Source of the DNA: Heterodera schachtii
Taxonomy: Eukaryota > Nematoda > Chromadorea > Rhabditida > Heteroderidae
Assembly: GCA_023374025.1 (NCBI GenBank)
Contig: SIJG01000044.1
Span: 377,011 to 441,010 of the forward strand
Direction: 5' to 3'
Length of the DNA: 64,000 nucleotides
Position numbers and translations under genes: made by a program. Below are positions 1-13,200 of this stretch, one piece after another. The first letter of the stretch is position 1, and each line of letters starts with the position of its first letter. Below the pieces are notes generated by a model. It was not told the DNA's origin, searched no databases, and worked only from the letters and a program-made list of their open reading frames with translations.

Positions 1-247
1 AAAGCCACCATAACATTCATAAAGAAAGAAACAAAGTTTTATTTTAGATAGGATTGCCATTTTTTTATGCAATTTTAGCACATTGACTAATCATCGCCCA
101 TTTTGTGCATTTTTTGGCACATTGATCAATCATCGTGCATGTTTAATGCCAGATTTACTCTAACAAATAAGTGCCTTAATTCATTAATCCATTTACCCTT
201 CATAAATTTATTTTTCACCCCAATTCCTGGCTTATTTTAGGAATTTG

Positions 248-380
248 GTGTCCAGTTTTCCGGTGTCCAATTTTCCTCTGGTGTCCAAAATTCCGGCGGT
301 GTCCAGTTTTCCGCTTGGTGTCCAATTTTCTGGTGTCCAGTTTTCCGGTGTCCAATTTTCAGGTGTCCAAATTACCGGTC
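248..380. repeat. Short tandem repeat of GGTGTCCAATTTTCC type
   Basis: About eight degenerate copies of a 15-20 base unit, GGTGTCC followed by A/T-rich sequence and a CCGG-like joint. It is not coding. It lies just upstream of a G/C-rich block and may belong to the same element. Confidence 0.75.
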
Positions 381-439
381 CCCGATTTACGAGCATTTAA
401 AAATAAAAATTGATTTTTTCGTTAATGTAAAATTTAGGT

Positions 440-565
440 CATCCCCCGACCGGGGTCCCCGACCCCCGACAACTTAGCTCCCCCCCCCCCCGACCCGACC
501 ACCGAATATGCCCTCCGATGGTCCACGGCCTCCGATATTTCGCCCCCCGAGGGCTCGGGGCTTAA
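440..565. repeat. G/C-rich CCCCGACC repeat block, copy 1
   Basis: A C-rich stretch with CCCCGACC, a poly-C run and CCTCCGATGGTCCACGG stands out from AT-rich surroundings. Nearly the same block, in the same orientation, lies at about 3703-3830, so this is a dispersed repeat, probably the end of a MITE. A related block is at about 55720-55865. Confidence 0.7.
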
Positions 566-606
566 CCCTACTTATGATCGAGCAAAGTGGGAAGCTAGAG
601 AGGGCA

Positions 607-678
607 GGGTCGGTAGTTCAGCTGGTAGAACACTGGTCCGGAATGCCAGAGACGCCGGTTCAAATCCGGCCCGTCCCA
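607..678 (+). tRNA. tRNA-like gene with apparent anticodon GGA
   Basis: The 72-base stretch folds as a tRNA. The acceptor stem is 607-613 with 671-677 (one T-T mismatch), the D stem is GTTC/GAAC, the anticodon stem is CTGGT/GCCAG, and the T stem is GCCGG/CCGGC around TTCAAAT. Pol III A-box (TAGTTCAGCTGG) and B-box (GGTTCAAATCC) matches are good. The loop reads CCGGAAT, giving anticodon GGA at 640-642, but the base before it is C instead of the universal T. There is no long variable arm, as a true tRNA-Ser would have. It may therefore be a decayed tRNA or a tRNA-derived SINE head. Confidence 0.5.
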
Positions 679-1081
679 TAATTTTTCCCTCAAAAGCTTC
701 CCCAGCTCGTTCATATATTTCAATAGCAAGAAATCAATGCTCAGCGAAAAAAAAAATATATAATAAAAACGCTACGGGTTTAAATTGTTTATCGAAAATG
801 GTTCAAAGTTTAAATGAATAAAAGCATGAATAGCATAATGGGTTACGGGAATGCCATAAAACTACAAAAGCGCTTTTTGTTGTACATATGTACGGTAGAA
901 TTATACGATAGGGAACGGTAGGGTCAAATGCTTTCAGACCATTACTGTAATATGGGCTCAATTCATCACATTACAGCACATTCTTGCATCTTCCTTGTGC
1001 CATATATGAAGCCTGGTGTTGGCAACGATTGCACGTGTGAGCACAACCACAAACGGCCAAAGTGTCATCCTGAAAAAGAGA

Positions 1082-1153
1082 GTGCCCGTAGCTCAGTCGG
1101 TTAGAGCATTCCAAGGTGATGAAAGGCCGTGGGTTCGAGTCCCACCGGGCGAG
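1082..1153 (+). pseudogene. Degenerate tRNA or tRNA-derived SINE head
   Basis: The D arm (TAGCTCAGTCGGTTAGAGC) and T arm (GTGGGTTCGAGTCCCAC) are excellent and give A and B boxes. The acceptor halves GTGCCCG and CGGGCGA mostly pair. The anticodon region is two bases short and forms no stem, so a functional tRNA is unlikely. The arms resemble tRNA-Lys by memory. Confidence 0.5.
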
Positions 1154-1490
1154 ATTTTGTCGTTTTTTATTTTATTTTCAAAGAGAGACCAGGGAACATA
1201 GTCTAGCTGACTAAACCAATAAATTAAAAAAACGACAAAAAACATACGGTGCAAATGTCCGGTATAGTGCCACAGTTCTGGGCCGTTTCGGTGCATGATT
1301 TGGCTGAATAGGCAAGAACATTACTATTTCTAAAATTAATTAATTAATGAACATTTTGTAAAATGCCACCAAGTTCGAGATTTTCTGTCCCTCAATCGCA
1401 ATTCTCGACATATTATTTATTCTTTTTTGTTGTGAATTTGGTTTTCGAGGACAAAAAAATATAACAGAAACCAAATTTCTATACAAAATT

Positions 1491-2533
1491 TCATAACCCA
1501 CCTGGGTCGGGCACCGAAGCCAAATGACTGCACTCTTGCAAAACGTGTTTGCATGTGCCGGCACAGTGCGCCCGGGCAAAGTCTGTGCTGCTGCAAAAGC
1601 CTGGCTCACATCCGGTGCCTTTGTCCGTGCAGATGGCATCGCCTGGGCCAGTGCCACCTCCTCCTTCGCCTGGCGGTTGCGGCACATTGCCACCTCCATT
1701 TCCATTTTGACCTCCTCCTTCTTCTGGTTGTCCTTCCTTTCCTTTTCCTCCTTTTCCTTTGTCTTTTCCTCCTTTTCCTTTGTCACCGTCTATGTTTACG
1801 GTGATTTTTATAATTAATTAATTAATTAATGGAGAAATAAATGCAACTAATTAATTGCGCTAATTGAAATTCCCCATTATACAGCTTCCACAATATACAC
1901 CTCCAAAAAGCTTGATTTTTCTGCAGCTTATTGCTGCAATCAACTCATTCGTTGTATTTAAATTCTGAGCAAATTGAACTAAAAATGCCTCTCTACGACT
2001 ACGATGCTTAGTTTTGGCTCCAATTAAAAAAACAATTCTCGAGGATCGTTTTCTTGACCAAAACCAGTCAGTGCTGTGCTCTCCGGTCCAATTGTTCCCG
2101 ATTTGGCACTACTCACCTTTCTTGCCGTCTTTGCTGTCTCCGTCTTCATCTTCACCTTTGTCCTCCTTATCATCTCCTTCTCCGTCCTCTTTTGCTTCAT
2201 CTTCGTCGGCTTTTTCTTCATCCTCACCACCTTCGGCGTCTTCTTGGGCACCTTCGGCATCATCTCCACCCCCCTCTTCACCATCACCTCCTCCCTCCTC
2301 ACCATCACCTGCTCCATCTTCGTCTTGGCGCTTCTTTCTCAAAAGCAACGCGTCGCCTCCGTTCAAAGCCGCCTTATTTTTTATTCACAATACAATTATA
2401 TATTTTAATGAATTTAAGATCGGATTAAAGATTATACCGGAATGGCATTGGCCAACCCATTTTCATTGGGCACGAAATGAAGTAAAATTATCGCGCAAAC
2501 CGTGACATTGACAAGCAGCAGAAGCGAGTGCAT
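1491..2533 (-). CDS. Secreted acidic and Gly/Lys-rich protein with C-terminal ShK-like domain
   Basis: Three exons on the minus strand: 2438-2533, 2117-2372 and 1491-1789. All junctions are GT-AG and the phases agree, giving 216 residues. Exon 1 is a signal peptide (starts MHSLLLLVNVTV). Exon 2 has an RKKR basic site and then about 70 residues rich in Asp, Glu and Gly. Exon 3 starts with a Gly/Lys repeat (GKGGKDKGKGG), then a Pro/Gly linker. The protein ends in a six-cysteine module, ICTDKGTGC, GFC, AHCAGTC and LQEC, with the CxxTC-like spacing of ShK domains. ShK domains bind ion channels or act as protein modules in nematode secreted enzymes; no enzyme domain is present here. RKKR could be a furin-type cleavage site, which would release the acidic part. 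Function is otherwise unknown. Confidence 0.8.
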
Positions 2534-2539
2534 TTTTTA

Positions 2540-3990
2540 AATTACTTCTATACCTGAATTCATTTATTAATTTCATTTAATGTCGAATGGTGATTTTTTA
2601 TTTTGATGGTGTATTTATTATTAAATATATTTAATAAATGAATGTGAGACTGATGCCTTTCTCTTATTTTGGCATTCCTTTTATATCAACTTAAAATGTA
2701 GTGAAAATGCTAATTAGTTATTATTTTATTTACGTAATTTTCTTTTTTCTGCAAATTCATAATTTAAATGTTTTCATAGCTGTTGGTTTAAATGAACCAA
2801 AAAAAGAACAATTAGTAATTGCTCAAATATCCACAAATTTTATTGCTTTTTTTTTGTTTATAGAGAAAGTTTTTTGTCCATTTTTGGCGCTTTATTTGCT
2901 CAAACATAATGAAATTTATTATGTTGACTGATTGAGTTACAGTCAAACCAAAAATTAAAAATTGGCTTAATTGATTGAAAATTTTGCAGAAAATTGACAA
3001 CATTTTTGAGAAATTAAAAAACATAAGTACGAAATTTGGGTGCTATTGAAATAACTGCTGAGGCTTTTTCTTAAGCTAAAATCATTCGGTTTATGATTTT
3101 AAATTACTAAACAGCCAAAAACAATTAGAAAAAAGCGGTGGTATTTCTTAAACAACATTTCTTCTTTCCCAAAGAAAAAATTGGTGCTATTTCTCAAAAC
3201 AACATTTATTCTTTACCACAATTTCTTTATGTTTTTTTGTATAATTTTTGTTTTTTGGAAAGTTTTGTGAGGTCACTGGCTTCAAAATTTTCCCATAAAT
3301 ATTTAAATAAGTCTTCCTGAAATGCTTCAGTTCTGCTGATAAAAATAAAATTATTAAGAAAATCCTTAGATTTTTTTTTGCCAAAATTATGTATGTTTTT
3401 TTAAATTTTAACAATTACCGAAAAATATCGAAAAAGTCGGTATCTATCGGTTTTGAAAAGCGCACCGCTAAAATTGTCAAATCTTAGAGATTAAATTTTT
3501 TAAACTCAGAATTCCGATTTCCGATTTATAAAAATTTTTGGGGCCGCGGAATGCCACTTTATAAAATGCCAAATTGGACGCACTTTTACTGGCGCCAAAG
3601 AATGAATTTGAATCAGATGATTAAATTGAAAAAAGGAAGAAATTTACGAGAATTTAAAAAGAAAAATTGGTTTTTTCGTTAAAAATTGTTTTTGATCACT
3701 ACCCGATCGGGGTCCCCGTTCCACGACAATTTAGCTCCCCCCCCCCCCCCCCCGACCCGACCCCCGAATGTGCCCTCCGATGGTCCACGGCCTCCGAAAT
3801 TTCGCCCCCCGAGGGGTCGGGGCTCAACACTAAAATAAATAGATTAGGAGTTAATAATAATTTAAAAAATTAATTTGCTATAAATTAAAAATTAAAATAC
3901 AATCAAATTTAAGAATCATTTTGCTGTTTACGCTGTATTGCTTTTATTAATATAAAATTGTCATTTTGAAAACATTAGTTTTTAAAATTA
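2540..3990. other. AT-rich intergenic DNA, no gene seen
   Basis: Low-complexity AT-rich sequence with no convincing exon. It contains the second CCCCGACC block (about 3703-3830). Confidence 0.5.
3703..3830. repeat. G/C-rich CCCCGACC repeat block, copy 2
   Basis: It matches 440-565 almost base for base: GGGGTCCCC, AATTTAGCTC, a poly-C run, CCTCCGATGGTCCACGG and CGCCCCCCGAGG. The preceding AAAAATTG and GTTTTTTCG context is also shared with copy 1, so the repeat extends about 60 bases upstream. Confidence 0.7.
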
Positions 3991-4068
3991 AATGATTAGT
4001 CAGTGCCATCAAATCGCTGGCTGTTCGTCGTTGTTTGATCACCCCAATTCTGTTTTTGATCAGTCAAA

Positions 4069-5097
4069 TCACAACAAAATGACGAGGCCGGCGATCGCAA
4101 TTGCCAAAGCAAAGCTTGCCGGAGGCCCTTTCTCAACTTTTTCTTTCCAGCAGAAGCCTTTGTCGTTTCCCTTTTTATAGGCCACGCATTTTTAGCCCTC
4201 TTTTGCGCATGGATTGCTTTTAGAACATTCTTAAATGGATGAAATATTATTGGTCATTTGCATTAATTTATTTATTTTGATTGAAAAAATAAAATTTCGC
4301 TTAAAAATCAAAAAAAATATAGAAAATTCTCGCGCAAAATAAGAAATTAATCGGTAAAAAACAAAAATAAAACCTCATGGTATCCTCGATTAATTAGCAT
4401 CATTTAGCACATGAAACGCGCGCCCCAAATGGCATTTAGTTTATTACGGAGATGAAATTTTTATATTTTATTTTTAAATTCTCTCTTAAAGAGTTTTTAG
4501 CATTTTACCCGCGTCCCGTTTCTTCGTTGCACCAATTTCGACCGGCACATTGCCAATGTATCCTTTTTACGCCACCCGTTAATTGAGCATTTGGCGTACT
4601 GACTCGTGTACACTTTGTTGCAACACTTTTTGTAGGTGCAACTGTAGCATTTGTCTGAGCATACGGTACTCTCAGGAGTTGAGCCAGAAATGTCTCTACA
4701 GACTCCGTTGGGTTGGCATTCGATGCCCGCTTCAGTTAAACCAAATAAATTGGGTGACAATATTTATGTGTATTTTTTATCAAAAATTTGGAAATTTTAT
4801 GAGATTGATCAATGAATTTGATAACAGCTTAAAATCTTTTGATAAGCATTGTTTTTATTCGATAATACTTTTATAAATATATATGCATTATTAGTGCGAC
4901 TTTGGAATTTTGCTTTTTGAATTTTGAAATTCTTCTAAATTTTCTCACCAAATAAATTGTAGGAATACTAAAAAAGCAGCAAAATTTACGGAGAGTATGA
5001 CAATGATTTTAATTTTAAAAAAATAAAATTCGCCATTTTCCGTTGTGCTTTTATTGCTACTAACAATCTGCATACATAATAATATAATAACAATCAT
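4069..5097 (-). CDS. Small cysteine-rich secreted protein with GPI-like tail
   Basis: The model has three exons, 5061-5097, 4509-4729 and 4069-4170, with matching phases, giving 119 residues. Exon 1 gives a short hydrophobic leader (starts MIVIILLCMQIV); it is the least certain part because other donors are possible. Exon 2 holds ten cysteines, including CSDKCYSCTYKKCC, and an N-glycosylation-type NGT. Exon 3 has one more cysteine, a charged stretch, then PPAS and a strongly hydrophobic end with no charge after it, as in GPI-anchored proteins. I do not recognise the family. It resembles neither ShK nor a standard Ly6 pattern. Confidence 0.6.
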
Positions 5098-5109
5098 AGC
5101 GTCTATTTG

Positions 5110-7240
5110 TGCTGTGTATGGCAACCGATCAATTCTTTTTACAACCCGTTTTTTCTGCATATTATGACGAGTATCATCATTTAATTCTCGTTTTTTAATG
5201 TAAATTCTTTTGTTGTCAGATCAACAATTAACATGCTTTGTGATTTCCAATATCCGTTAGCTTGTGATAAAAAATAGTTGATTAGATTTAACAAAATTGA
5301 AATTATAATTATTAAAAAATTGAACAGAATTATAAATTGTATTTTTTTTGTTTTGTTTATTTTCTTATTTTAATTAATATTAAGTGAAAATAAATTAAAA
5401 TATGAATCTATTCAGAATTAAAGGGAAAAAACATGAATTATTTAATTTAAAAAAAAATATTTATTTATTATTTTTTAAATTATTCAATAAAATAGAAACA
5501 ATAAAGAATTAAAAATTTATATATAATTATTTCTTAATAATCGTATTTTTAATTAATTATTTTATTAATTTCATAATTTATGGAAAAGAATTTAAAATTT
5601 AAATATATAAAATATTTTTCCTACAATAAATAATTTATATTTTTTTTTAAATTTCAATAAACCATACAATTAAATTATCTATTTGTACGCTGGCCTTTCG
5701 CGCTCCGTTGCTTAATCTTGCAATTATATAAACTTTTCGATCATTTTCAGAAAGCTGCAAAATTTTGAATATTTAATTTTTTTTTTTTTGGCATTCTGTC
5801 CCACTTCGATAAAGTCGTGTTGCCATCCCAATGTTTCGCCGCCCTCAAAAATGGTCAGACATGTGTCCAATTCGCGAACAATACTGTCTTGACAAACGTG
5901 CATATTTGCAGAACCTTTCTTAAATTGGAACAAAACATTCATAAATATCATTTTGAAAAACAAAAACATTATTATTATTTTTCATTATTTTCAATTTTTG
6001 GCTAATTTTCTCGGGAAAATTGGAATAAATATAAATTTTTTTTCTAAATTTGTAAATTTATATCAAAAATAAGCAAAAAAGTTAAATTTTCATTTTTCGG
6101 GTTGATTTTTCGCAAAAAAATGAGTAAATTTTAGTTTTATCGTGTTTTTTCTTCTAAAATGACTTTTAATACCTTATTTAATCATTTTGAACGTTTTACT
6201 TTACATTTAACGAATTTGAAGACATTTTGGGAAATTATATCCTTCAATTCGGAAAATTTGTCCATATTTTGCAATTTTATGTATATTTTTTGGTATATTT
6301 CATGGCCATATTTCGCGATTTTATATCCATCTTTTTACCATCCTTAGTTATAACCTTAACAATTAAGATTTAATTTTAATATGAAAAATCTTATACAATT
6401 CTCATATATTAATCTTCTAAAACTCTAATATCCTGGTGAGGTTTTATCCGAGCTCAGACAGGATCAGGATTTTAAACTATGAAATTTAATATTTCGAATA
6501 AATATGCACCGTAATTGAGAAGTCAAAATGTAGTCGAGCAGGCGCGTTCAAATGGAACTGAGAGGACTGAAATTGAATTTTAATTGATCAATTAATAATT
6601 AATTGTTGTTTTATTTTATTTTTTGGTCGTTTGCCTCAATCATTGTAACGCGATTCCTTCCAAAAAGCATTGAAAAAGCACTCCGATTAAAAGAACGAAA
6701 AAGGGACAACGAAGAAGAAACACGCGTACTAAAAAAGAAGTAAACCACACAAAAGCATTCACAGTATTTTTAATAATCGAGCAAAAAAAGGCTTTATTAA
6801 CTCAAATATTTTTATAAAAAAAAATGAATAGTAATTTCTTTGGCGACCTCTTTTTTCAATTTAATCCTATAATTTTTTAGCCAAATTTTCAAAAATTTAG
6901 AGAAAGTAATGAAAATTTTCTTTTTTAGAAAGTTTTTAATAACTGCGAATATTAAAATTGAAAGCATTTTTAAGTTCGAAAATATGGACAATAGAGGGTT
7001 TTTTGTTCACTCAGAACGGCAAATTAAAAATATAAAAAATTTAGCAAAAATAAATAAAAAATTAAAATAAATAAATATTTAATTTAAAAAAGTACCTGCT
7101 ATACAAACACATACTTTCTCCATTGTTGAAATCGCAAGATAACAACCTACACACATCTTAAGTCGAGAGATTAAATTTTTATTAATTTTGCGCAATAAAA
7201 TAAATAAAAAAATAATTCAAAAAAAAAATAAAAATATATT
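5110..7240. other. AT-rich region with isolated exon-like islands
   Basis: Mostly low-complexity AT. The best coding island is on the minus strand at about 5805-5925, after a TTTAAG acceptor. It reads NMHVCQDSIVRELDTC and continues through a Trp/Gly-containing stretch, with cysteine spacing like nematode secreted domains. It could belong to a separate small gene or be a 3' exon of the MAM gene. I could not link it by phase. Weak islands also occur at about 5690-5745 and 6525-6575. Confidence 0.35.
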
Positions 7241-10200
7241 TTTTACTTTCGTCGGGCACAGGATGTGGTGAATTATCCGATTGCAATGAGTTTGGAATGA
7301 CTGATGGAGATGAACCGAGCGGCGTGTTTTGAACGCCGTGGACAGCAAATGAAGAAGCGGACGGAATGGAGGGACAAATTTTTGCCTTAATTTAATAAAA
7401 AAAAATATTATAATAATTCCATTTTCAACTTAATTTAATTTTTATGATCAATAATAAAATTTAAAAAATTCTTAAACGATAATAATTTTATAAATTATTC
7501 TTATAATTTAATTTTTATTTAGTTTTTAATGGAAGAGAGTTTAATATTAAGTTTTCGTAGTGGGACAGAATTTCTGTTTCTTGATTAGAATGTCTTGAAT
7601 TTGTTGGCCCGAATTCCAGTTTTTTTTTTTGATGAAATTTCGGAAAATCCGGCATTTTAACACAAAAATATTTAATGACTGTCGTATTTACATCAAATTG
7701 AATGGAGTCAACTGCGACTTGGCCTTGGTGTTGTCCATTGCCCGGTTTTGTGGTCGCTTCTGCATGCAACAACTAAATTAATAAACAAATATATAATTAA
7801 TTATATTCGCTTTAAATATATGTTCGACCAAATAAATAAATATTCGCTAAATTAAAATGAATTAAAAAATAAATTAGGATTAATTGATTTATTTATTACA
7901 AGTTTGACAGGTTCATCCTGTGGTTGGAATGTCAACAAGTACCTTAATGAAAGTAGGAATTTATAATTATTTTATTCAAATCCTCTTACTTCTTCCTCTG
8001 TTCGGCTGTCTTCAATCTCCACATTTTGGCAATCCAAAATTTCCATTGAATGCGCTCGTACAATACAAACCTTAAAATGATAATTAAAGTAATTAAATCT
8101 ATATCTATATTTTTGTTTAAAATTTATTTAATTGTTTTTTTATTCAAATTAATTACAGATAAACGGGCATTTCCGTTATTCCATGTTCTGAGCTTAAGCG
8201 TTCCGTCATTTTGAAGAACACACTAAAAAGCAATTAATTTATGTCGTTTATAACTTAATTACATTATTACAGAAAAAAAAACAAATTAATTAATTATTTA
8301 TTTATTTATGCCTGAATTGTTTCGGACACCAAATAGGCGGGAGCATTTTTGTGCAACTGTGCCAATGCAATATCACCATCTAAAATAGCGCATTTTAATG
8401 ACAATCAATAAACCTATGTTTAATTAATTAATTACTATGTTTAACTAATTAATTAATTAATTACCAAAGAGTGTGTTGGCTGCATCTTTTTGCTTTTTTC
8501 TGACACCAATTTCCCATGCATTAACATCGCCAGCCAAGCCTTCAGGGTTTGCCCATTTACAACCAATTGCACGCTTTGAAAAATCACAGGACAATTCCTA
8601 AAGGCCCATTAATTTAATATTAAAAAATCCGTTTTTAATGGGGTCTTAAAAATTCTCTGTCATGCTAAATTTAAAAAAATAAATAAATTAAAATTATGTA
8701 TAAAATTGCTAATAAATATTTTCCAACTTGAGCCGAATGAATTGGGCGGCTCAACAAACTGCTGAGCATTGGAACCTAAAAGCAAAAACAATTAAATTTT
8801 ATGATGAATTAAATAAATATAATGGAAAATTAATTCTTACCGGAAGAAATTGGTCAAGCAATTTATTCTCCAATTTTGCTGCCAAATCACCACATTGGTC
8901 ACCGCCAGCAACTTCAATGTCGTCAATGATCACAAAATTTTCAAAATCAATGTTAACATTTTCAATTCGGAAGGCAATCTGAAAATGATTTTGTTTGAAC
9001 TTTATTTTTAGAAGAAGCCGAGAAATAAAACGAAAAGCCCAAATAATTTAATTGCAAAAACGACCCGTTTTACGTAGAAAAAATTGAATAAACTGCTTGG
9101 TATGACTTGCAACAGACTCATTTAACAAATTGTCAAGGTGAGAAAAACGAATAAAAAAAATACATTGAACAATAAAATATTATTATAATTATTTTTGTGT
9201 ATGGGTATTTTTTTTAAAAATATTTTGGTGAAAATGTCAGGGGCCCAGGCCCAAATGTCGGCTAAATCCATCCCCGACTGTTGGGGATAGGAATGTCGAG
9301 GCTCGGGGACTGAATCCTCGACCAAATTTGTCGAGGGTGTCTGATGAATAGAGATCGACAAAAAGGGTTCTAAAATCGCGAAAAAGGCACTATAATAGGC
9401 ACCAAAAATTTGAAAAAAGGCATGGAAAGGCATGAAAATCCCGAAAAAAGCATGAAAATGGGCATTTAAAAATTTTAGGGAGCAAAAATGTAAAACTTAA
9501 TTAAAAAATTTGGTCATTTAAATGATATTACAAAATAATAATCGTTAAATAACCAAATTAAATTTTTTTTTAATTAAGATTTTATATAATTTTTTCTAAT
9601 AATGAAAATTTTTAAACCTTTAAATTTTTATAAAGAAAAAAAAATAAATTTTGGCGATCGATTTTTGAGAAAATTAAATTTTTCAATTCTCAGGGGGTGT
9701 ATTTTCTGAAATTTTTTGATCATTTCTAGGGGTGTATTTTATGGAATTTTTCGGAAAAATGCCAAAAAAAAAGCAACAAAACCGCAAAATGCCAAAAAAG
9801 ACATTTAAGGCACGAAATCCCGAAAAAAGGCATAATAAAAGTCAACGAAGAAGCCTAAAACCAAGTGGAAATGTGTTATTATGCTAAATATATCGAAACT
9901 AATGCGCAGATAAAAAGGCTTATGCCTCAAAAGTTGGTCTCTTCTGATGAAATGTGAAAATTTTTTCTTTATTTTTATAGTGCAATTACCGCAAAATTCA
10001 AAACGGTCGATTGCAAATTGTGTTGAATTTGTGCCGGAGAAAGCGAAGGAATGATCGGATGGCAAATGTGCACGTTTAGTGATTCCGCTTCGATTAAACA
10101 AACACTTAGCTGAATTGCATTTGATCATATGTGCTTAAGCTGTGTTGGATAAGCTCCTATGAAATTTCGAAGCATCGCATTCCAGTACAGTAAAAGTTTT

Positions 10201-13200
10201 AAAAAACAAAAATTTCCAAATTTGATTCAAAATTCTCTAATTGTCTAAAAAAATGTTTGCTGGAAAAATCTTTATTAAAAATTATATTTTGGACAAAAAA
10301 CTTGTTCAATATTGAAAAAATAAATAAAAATAACTAATTGACAGTCTTCCATTAACCAAAAATAGATATTAAGAATTGAATTTAAAAAGATTGGCGTAAC
10401 CCAAAAAAGAGTAAATTTTCAAAAAAAAAAACCGCCCATTCAATAAAAGTTTTACTAGTCCACTTTTGTTTATCATTATTATTTTATTTTTATTTAAACG
10501 TTTTAACATTACTTTTATGCCTTTTGTTGACCATATTCTAAACAATATTTAATTATTGAATTGTTTATTCAATTTTTTTCTTGCCTAAATTTCAGCTCAA
10601 TGCTCGAAGGTCCCATGCAATGAATTGGGTCGGAAATTAACATTCGAAATTCGTTTGGCTTTGTGTCTGCATCCAGCAAATTATTGCGCGAAACTGTATT
10701 TTAATTACAATAGAATGAATTATAATTTTAATAGATTAAAAAAGAATTAAAATTATTTAGTAAAAAGCAATTAATTCTAAACTCCAAAAACTTTTCATTA
10801 AAATCTTGAATTATAAATAATTAAAAAACTCACTTAATCCTGAGCCTTCCTCAATATACAGAAAGGCACTAAATTGAGGAAAAAATAAAATAAAATTTTG
10901 AATTGGATTTGTACGACCTGGGCAAATCTGGTTCAATGTTTGTTCCTGTCTCATTTAATAGCATTACTGCTGGCGGCGGAGTGCCAGTGGCTCGCTTCCA
11001 TATCTGTAGTTTAATTATTTATTAATAGGGCTTCAAATTGTTTATATGTATGAGAAGGCTAAAAATATGTATATAAAATATGTAAAAAAGAATCACGAAC
11101 TATGTTTTTTTTTCTTTTTATACTTTTTTGGATAAAATTATTAGAAAAGCGTAAATAGCAAAGAATTCCATAAAGACTTCATTATACTCACAATAATAAA
11201 TTAAAGGTTCACAATTAAACAAAATTCTTAAATTGTTTATCCCAAGGAAAATTCAAAACTATTTGCTAAAGACAATTTAGAAAATAGTCAAATTTAAACA
11301 ATCAAAGTTTATTTTTTGTTATATAATTCATTTTTACTGATTTGCCTGTCCCACTCTGTCGCCAGCGACAAGTCACCCCGAATTGGTCGCAGTTCAATTC
11401 GGCCATATCATTAACAAATTCGCCTCTGGCCCCGGTCAGCAAAGGTTCAGAAATCATTGGCCCAAAATCAACTTAAAAATAGTTGAAATTTAAAACATTT
11501 TAAATATAATTAATACTCGAAATTTTGCAAAATTGTGCTTCATAATTGATGTTGTCCAGCATCACAAATGATCCTTCACTGTTTTTGATGTCATAGGCTC
11601 GAAGGCCAAGTTGAAAGGGTTGCAAATTTGGAGGAATTGTAACGGTACTAATTGAAAAAAAACAATTGGATTTGAAATTAAAAATAATTATTTATAAAGC
11701 TATTAAAATTAAAGTTAGTGGAAATATTGGTTATATAAGATTCATAAATCATTAATTTTAATTCATTTAAATTACTTTCATTAAAATTAATTTGAATATC
11801 AAATTTATTATTAATTACTACTTAATTAATTTTAATTACCATTCTGTATTCATTTGTACTGTTCCGCAATCGATTTGGGGCTTTTCAGGCAATGCATGCA
11901 ACCCCTTAAAATAAGATATTAATTTTTTTAATTTCAAAATGTATTTTTCTTCACTTCATCCTCACGATCTTCTAAAATCAGCACTTCAATTCGAGCGCCG
12001 TTGTAAAGCCAAAAAGTAAATGTGAGTTTGCCGGTTGTGTTTTGGCACTTAATCGGATGACTGGCCAAGCTGAAAATTGATTTATTTAATTTTTAAATTT
12101 AAAATTAATTTATTTAATTTTAAATTTAAAAATGATTTATTTAATTTTTAAATTTGATTAATTTGATAAAAGATTAAAATGTTAAAGTAAAATAAAACAA
12201 ACAAACAGTGCAACTTGTTCGTCACGCTTTCTGTCTCCCGTAAGCAAGAGCTGATCGCCTAAATTATGATTTCGATTCAATTAAATAAAAATTTCTGGAT
12301 TAATATTAATTAATCCCCTACCTACGGCAACCTTGGACGGTCCAGGCCTGACTTGGACAACCTGAAAACATTTTTAGAAGCATCATTTTTGGGGAGTGCT
12401 ATGCCGTTTTATAAAATCAACCATGTTAAACGTTTCGTAAAATCCGACATTTTCACAATTTTTCGACAAAATATGGTCTAATTTTGCTTAAAGGTAACAA
12501 AATTTGGCATCCTTGATTCTAATAGCCTAGCTTTTTCTCTATTTGTACTGCAAAATTCCAAATAAATTATCAAATTTATTATAAATTATGGCAGAAATAG
12601 TATTTCTTTTCATTTTTCGATAGACAAAAATATTTTTTTTACAAATATGAACCGGAAATTCGACGTTGTCCTCCTTGCGGAACAAATGAAAATCGAGGGT
12701 GTCATGGCCACCGCTTCGAACATTTCGCCATTTACCTAATTTTCAAACATTTGGTTTTGTTAAAAATGGTTTACAAAAATTATATTACATAATTCGGGCT
12801 TAGAAAAATCACAGTTCAAATCGCTTGGATGCCGAACATTCCGCGGTGGCTGTACTAAAATTAAGCAATACAAATCTATGCATAAGACGGTAAAACGACG
12901 AATCGGGATAAAAAAATTGGCCAAAAACGAATCGGAATAAAAAAGAATTGGCCAAAAACGAATCGGAATAAAAAGGATTCGCCAAAAACGAATCGGAATA
13001 AAAAAGATTCGGCCAAAAACGAATCGGATAAAAAAGAATTGGCCAAAACGAATCGGAACAAAAAAGATTGGCCAAAAACGAATCGGATAAAAAAGAATTG
13101 GCCAAAAACGAATCGGAATAAAAAAGAATTGGCCAAAAACGAATCGGAATAAAAAAGGATTGGCCAAAAACGAATCGGGATAAAAAAGAATTGGCCAAAA

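Noticed and set aside
2014..2505. Plus-strand Ser/Pro-rich 163-codon frame
   Set aside because: It is the antisense of the acidic exon of the ShK gene, which has a signal peptide and matching splice phases.
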